Shown piece after piece: positions 62,717 through 64,000 of a stretch of DNA of 64,000 nucleotides. The notes beneath the pieces were generated by a model, which saw only the letters and a list, made by a program, of their open reading frames with translations, did no database searches and was not told the origin of the DNA. How positions within the stretch are numbered: the stretch's first letter is position 1; each line of letters starts with the position of its first letter. The stretch comes from Providencia hangzhouensis (lineage in GTDB: Bacteria; Pseudomonadota; Gammaproteobacteria; Enterobacterales; Enterobacteriaceae), in contig NZ_CP135052.1 in the NCBI RefSeq assembly GCF_029193595.2, positions 124,001 through 188,000 of the forward strand, given 5' to 3'. The position numbers and the translations under genes are program-made.

Positions 62717-64000
62717 TTAGAAACTAACGTTAACGTTCGCCCAATAACGGCGTCCGTCTTCAACATCCCAGTTGCCATCAACTTTATCAATTTTAGGTCC
62801 TTTTTCATTACCAATATTTAGCACCGCAAAGTTCAGTTTAGTGTTTTTAAATAATTGATAGGTTGCGCCGACATCCATAGTGGTATAGCCACTACGATAG
62901 CGAGGCACTTTAGAACCATTACGTTGTGCTGCCCACACCTGTTTTCCTTCATAATGCGCACGTGTGTATAAAGTGAGGTCTTCATTGAAGTTCCAATCCA
63001 ATTTCGCATTAGCAATATGTTTTGGTGTTTTATCCAATGGATAACCTTTTAAGGAAATACCGTTACCTAATTTCTCATCATCACTTTTACGTTCGGAATC
63101 GGTGTATGTGTAATTTAGGTTAAGATTCCAATCCTGTGCGATAGGAATACCTGTTGCAACTTCAACACCTTTGATGTTCGCTTTACCCACATTATCGTAG
63201 GTATATAACGTGAGGTTAGGGTGGTTAGGGTCGGGTTGGTTAAGTGAGTAGCTAGTTAGCTTGTTTTTGAAGTCGGTATTAAAGAACGTTAAACTCGCAT
63301 TAAAGCCAGACTCATGGTTATAGGCAATACTGATTTCTTCACTAACGCTTTTTTCCGGTTTTAGGTCTGGGTTACCGTAGATAATCCCGTTCCCCCCTTG
63401 GGTAGAGGTGCCATAACCTTTACTGATTTCACGTAATGTAGGTGCGCGGAAAGCAGAAGAAACGCCCCCTTTAATGGTGATCTCATCCGTCAGATAATAA
63501 ACGGCATAACCCCTTGGGTTCCAATGGTTACCATAAGTTTCGTGGTGATCTAAACGTAGTCCACCAGTTAAGATCAGATCATCCGTTGCGGTAAATTCAT
63601 TTTCGACAAACAGTGCTGATTGATCGACTGACATACTGGTTTTTTCCATTACGCCTTTTGAGACCAAGGAGCTGTCTTTGAGTTTTGAGTACTGATATTG
63701 CCCGCCGACGGTTAAGATGTTGTCCGGCAGGAAAGCCACCACTTTTCCATCAACAACGGTATTGGTAATTTCGGGTACGCGGTCTTCATAACCGCCTTCC
63801 CAATGCCCTGTTGTTTGATTACGGTCTTGGGATTTTATTTTACGTTTGGTTTTTTCTTGGTAAACACTGAGCTCAGTATTAAAAGAATCCCACTCACCTT
63901 TATAAGTCAGAGCTGCATGGTTGCGGTCATTATGCCACTCTTCTTTGGAATTATATTGCTTGTCCCCACCACGAATTTCATATTCAGATCCAGATTTACC
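62717..64000 (-). CDS. TonB-dependent outer-membrane receptor, FepA/CirA type (C-terminal part)
   Basis: The minus-strand frame is open from the last base of the window to TAA at 62717, giving about 427 residues of beta-barrel. The N-terminal plug is outside. Barrel-type strands (GGLRLDHHETYGNHWNPRGY, in part), FRAPTLREISKGYG, GNPDLKPEKSVSEEI and the closing YWANVNVSF with terminal Phe are typical of FepA/CirA/IrgA ferric-catecholate receptors. It should import a ferric siderophore using TonB energy. An internal GTG at 63742 is not a real start because the upstream sequence is conserved barrel. Confidence 0.93.
   Translation of the reverse strand, partial: GKSGSEYEIRGGDKQYNSKEEWHNDRNHAALTYKGEWDSFNTELSVYQEKTKRKIKSQDRNQTTGHWEGGYEDRVPEITNTVVDGKVVAFLPDNILTVGGQYQYSKLKDSSLVSKGVMEKTSMSVDQSALFVENEFTATDDLILTGGLRLDHHETYGNHWNPRGYAVYYLTDEITIKGGVSSAFRAPTLREISKGYGTSTQGGNGIIYGNPDLKPEKSVSEEISIAYNHESGFNASLTFFNTDFKNKLTSYSLNQPDPNHPNLTLYTYDNVGKANIKGVEVATGIPIAQDWNLNLNYTYTDSERKSDDEKLGNGISLKGYPLDKTPKHIANAKLDWNFNEDLTLYTRAHYEGKQVWAAQRNGSKVPRYRSGYTTMDVGATYQLFKNTKLNFAVLNIGNEKGPKIDKVDGNWDVEDGRRYWANVNVSF

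Noticed and set aside
63740..63742. GTG 63742 as the start of a short receptor gene
   Set aside because: The frame stays open to the window end and the upstream translation is receptor-like (GGYEDRVPEITNT), so the gene is simply cut by the window edge.

Overview
The window looks like an AT-rich Enterobacterales chromosome. The closest fit is Morganellaceae, most probably Providencia. This rests on the mix of very enterobacterial housekeeping genes (gdhA, rsmJ, prlC, selC, yibL, yaiL, an rluA-type gene), the AT-rich codon use, and an Inv/Mxi-Spa type III secretion locus together with an oxamate-carbamoyltransferase (fdrA) cluster. The genus is an inference from recognised protein sequences, not a measured identity.

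Layout. (1) 1-4256: the end of gdhA, then rsmJ and prlC, then selC, the selenocysteine tRNA gene, a classic island insertion point. (2) 4369-8730: a small decayed island behind selC. Fragments of a rhuM-like gene lie at both edges. The C-terminal piece is on the left and the N-terminal piece on the right, both on the + strand and each broken by a stop codon. Between them sit a LysR regulator, a NepI-like exporter, a cyclophilin-like exported protein and a Tat-signal alpha/beta hydrolase. (3) 8820-21510: yibL, yaiL, a pseudouridine synthase and a cold-shock-domain protein; an RpiR regulator, PTS EIICB and aspartase/fumarase-superfamily lyase cluster; a nitric-oxide defence locus (ytfE, a norV without its rubredoxin domain, and divergent norR with three NorR sites between them); and a divergent FUSC/MarR pair with two palindromes.

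(4) 21628-47685: a complete-looking SPI-1/Mxi-Spa type III secretion system. The minus-strand arm carries prgHIJK-orgAB, an orgC/mxiL-position gene, a winged-helix regulator and a YscW-like pilotin. The plus-strand arm carries invF-invG-invE-invA-invB-invC-invI-invJ-spaOPQRS, sicA-sipB-sipC-sipD, a sipA-position effector and iacP. Three things stand out: sipC has a single in-frame UGA that cuts off its N-terminal secretion region, its usual hydrophobic segment is charged, and the needle-length ruler (invJ position) is unusually long. sicP/sptP, iagB, hilC/D and invH are not present here.

(5) 47875-61795: nucleobase and carbamoyl metabolism. An MHS transporter, a LacI regulator and a nucleoside hydrolase read rightward. 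A minus-strand operon reads ankyrin protein, ylbF(allH), fdrA(allF), ylbE(allG), an NCS2 permease, carbamate kinase and a Tat-exported cytosine-deaminase-like amidohydrolase. An AllS-like LysR gene is divergent to it. The three fdrA-type subunits and the kinase should release carbamoyl phosphate and turn it into ATP. No allantoin-opening enzyme is present. (6) 61798-64000: an IroE/Fes-like periplasmic esterase and the C-terminal part of a FepA/CirA-type TonB-dependent receptor, an apparent ferric-siderophore uptake pair running off the window.
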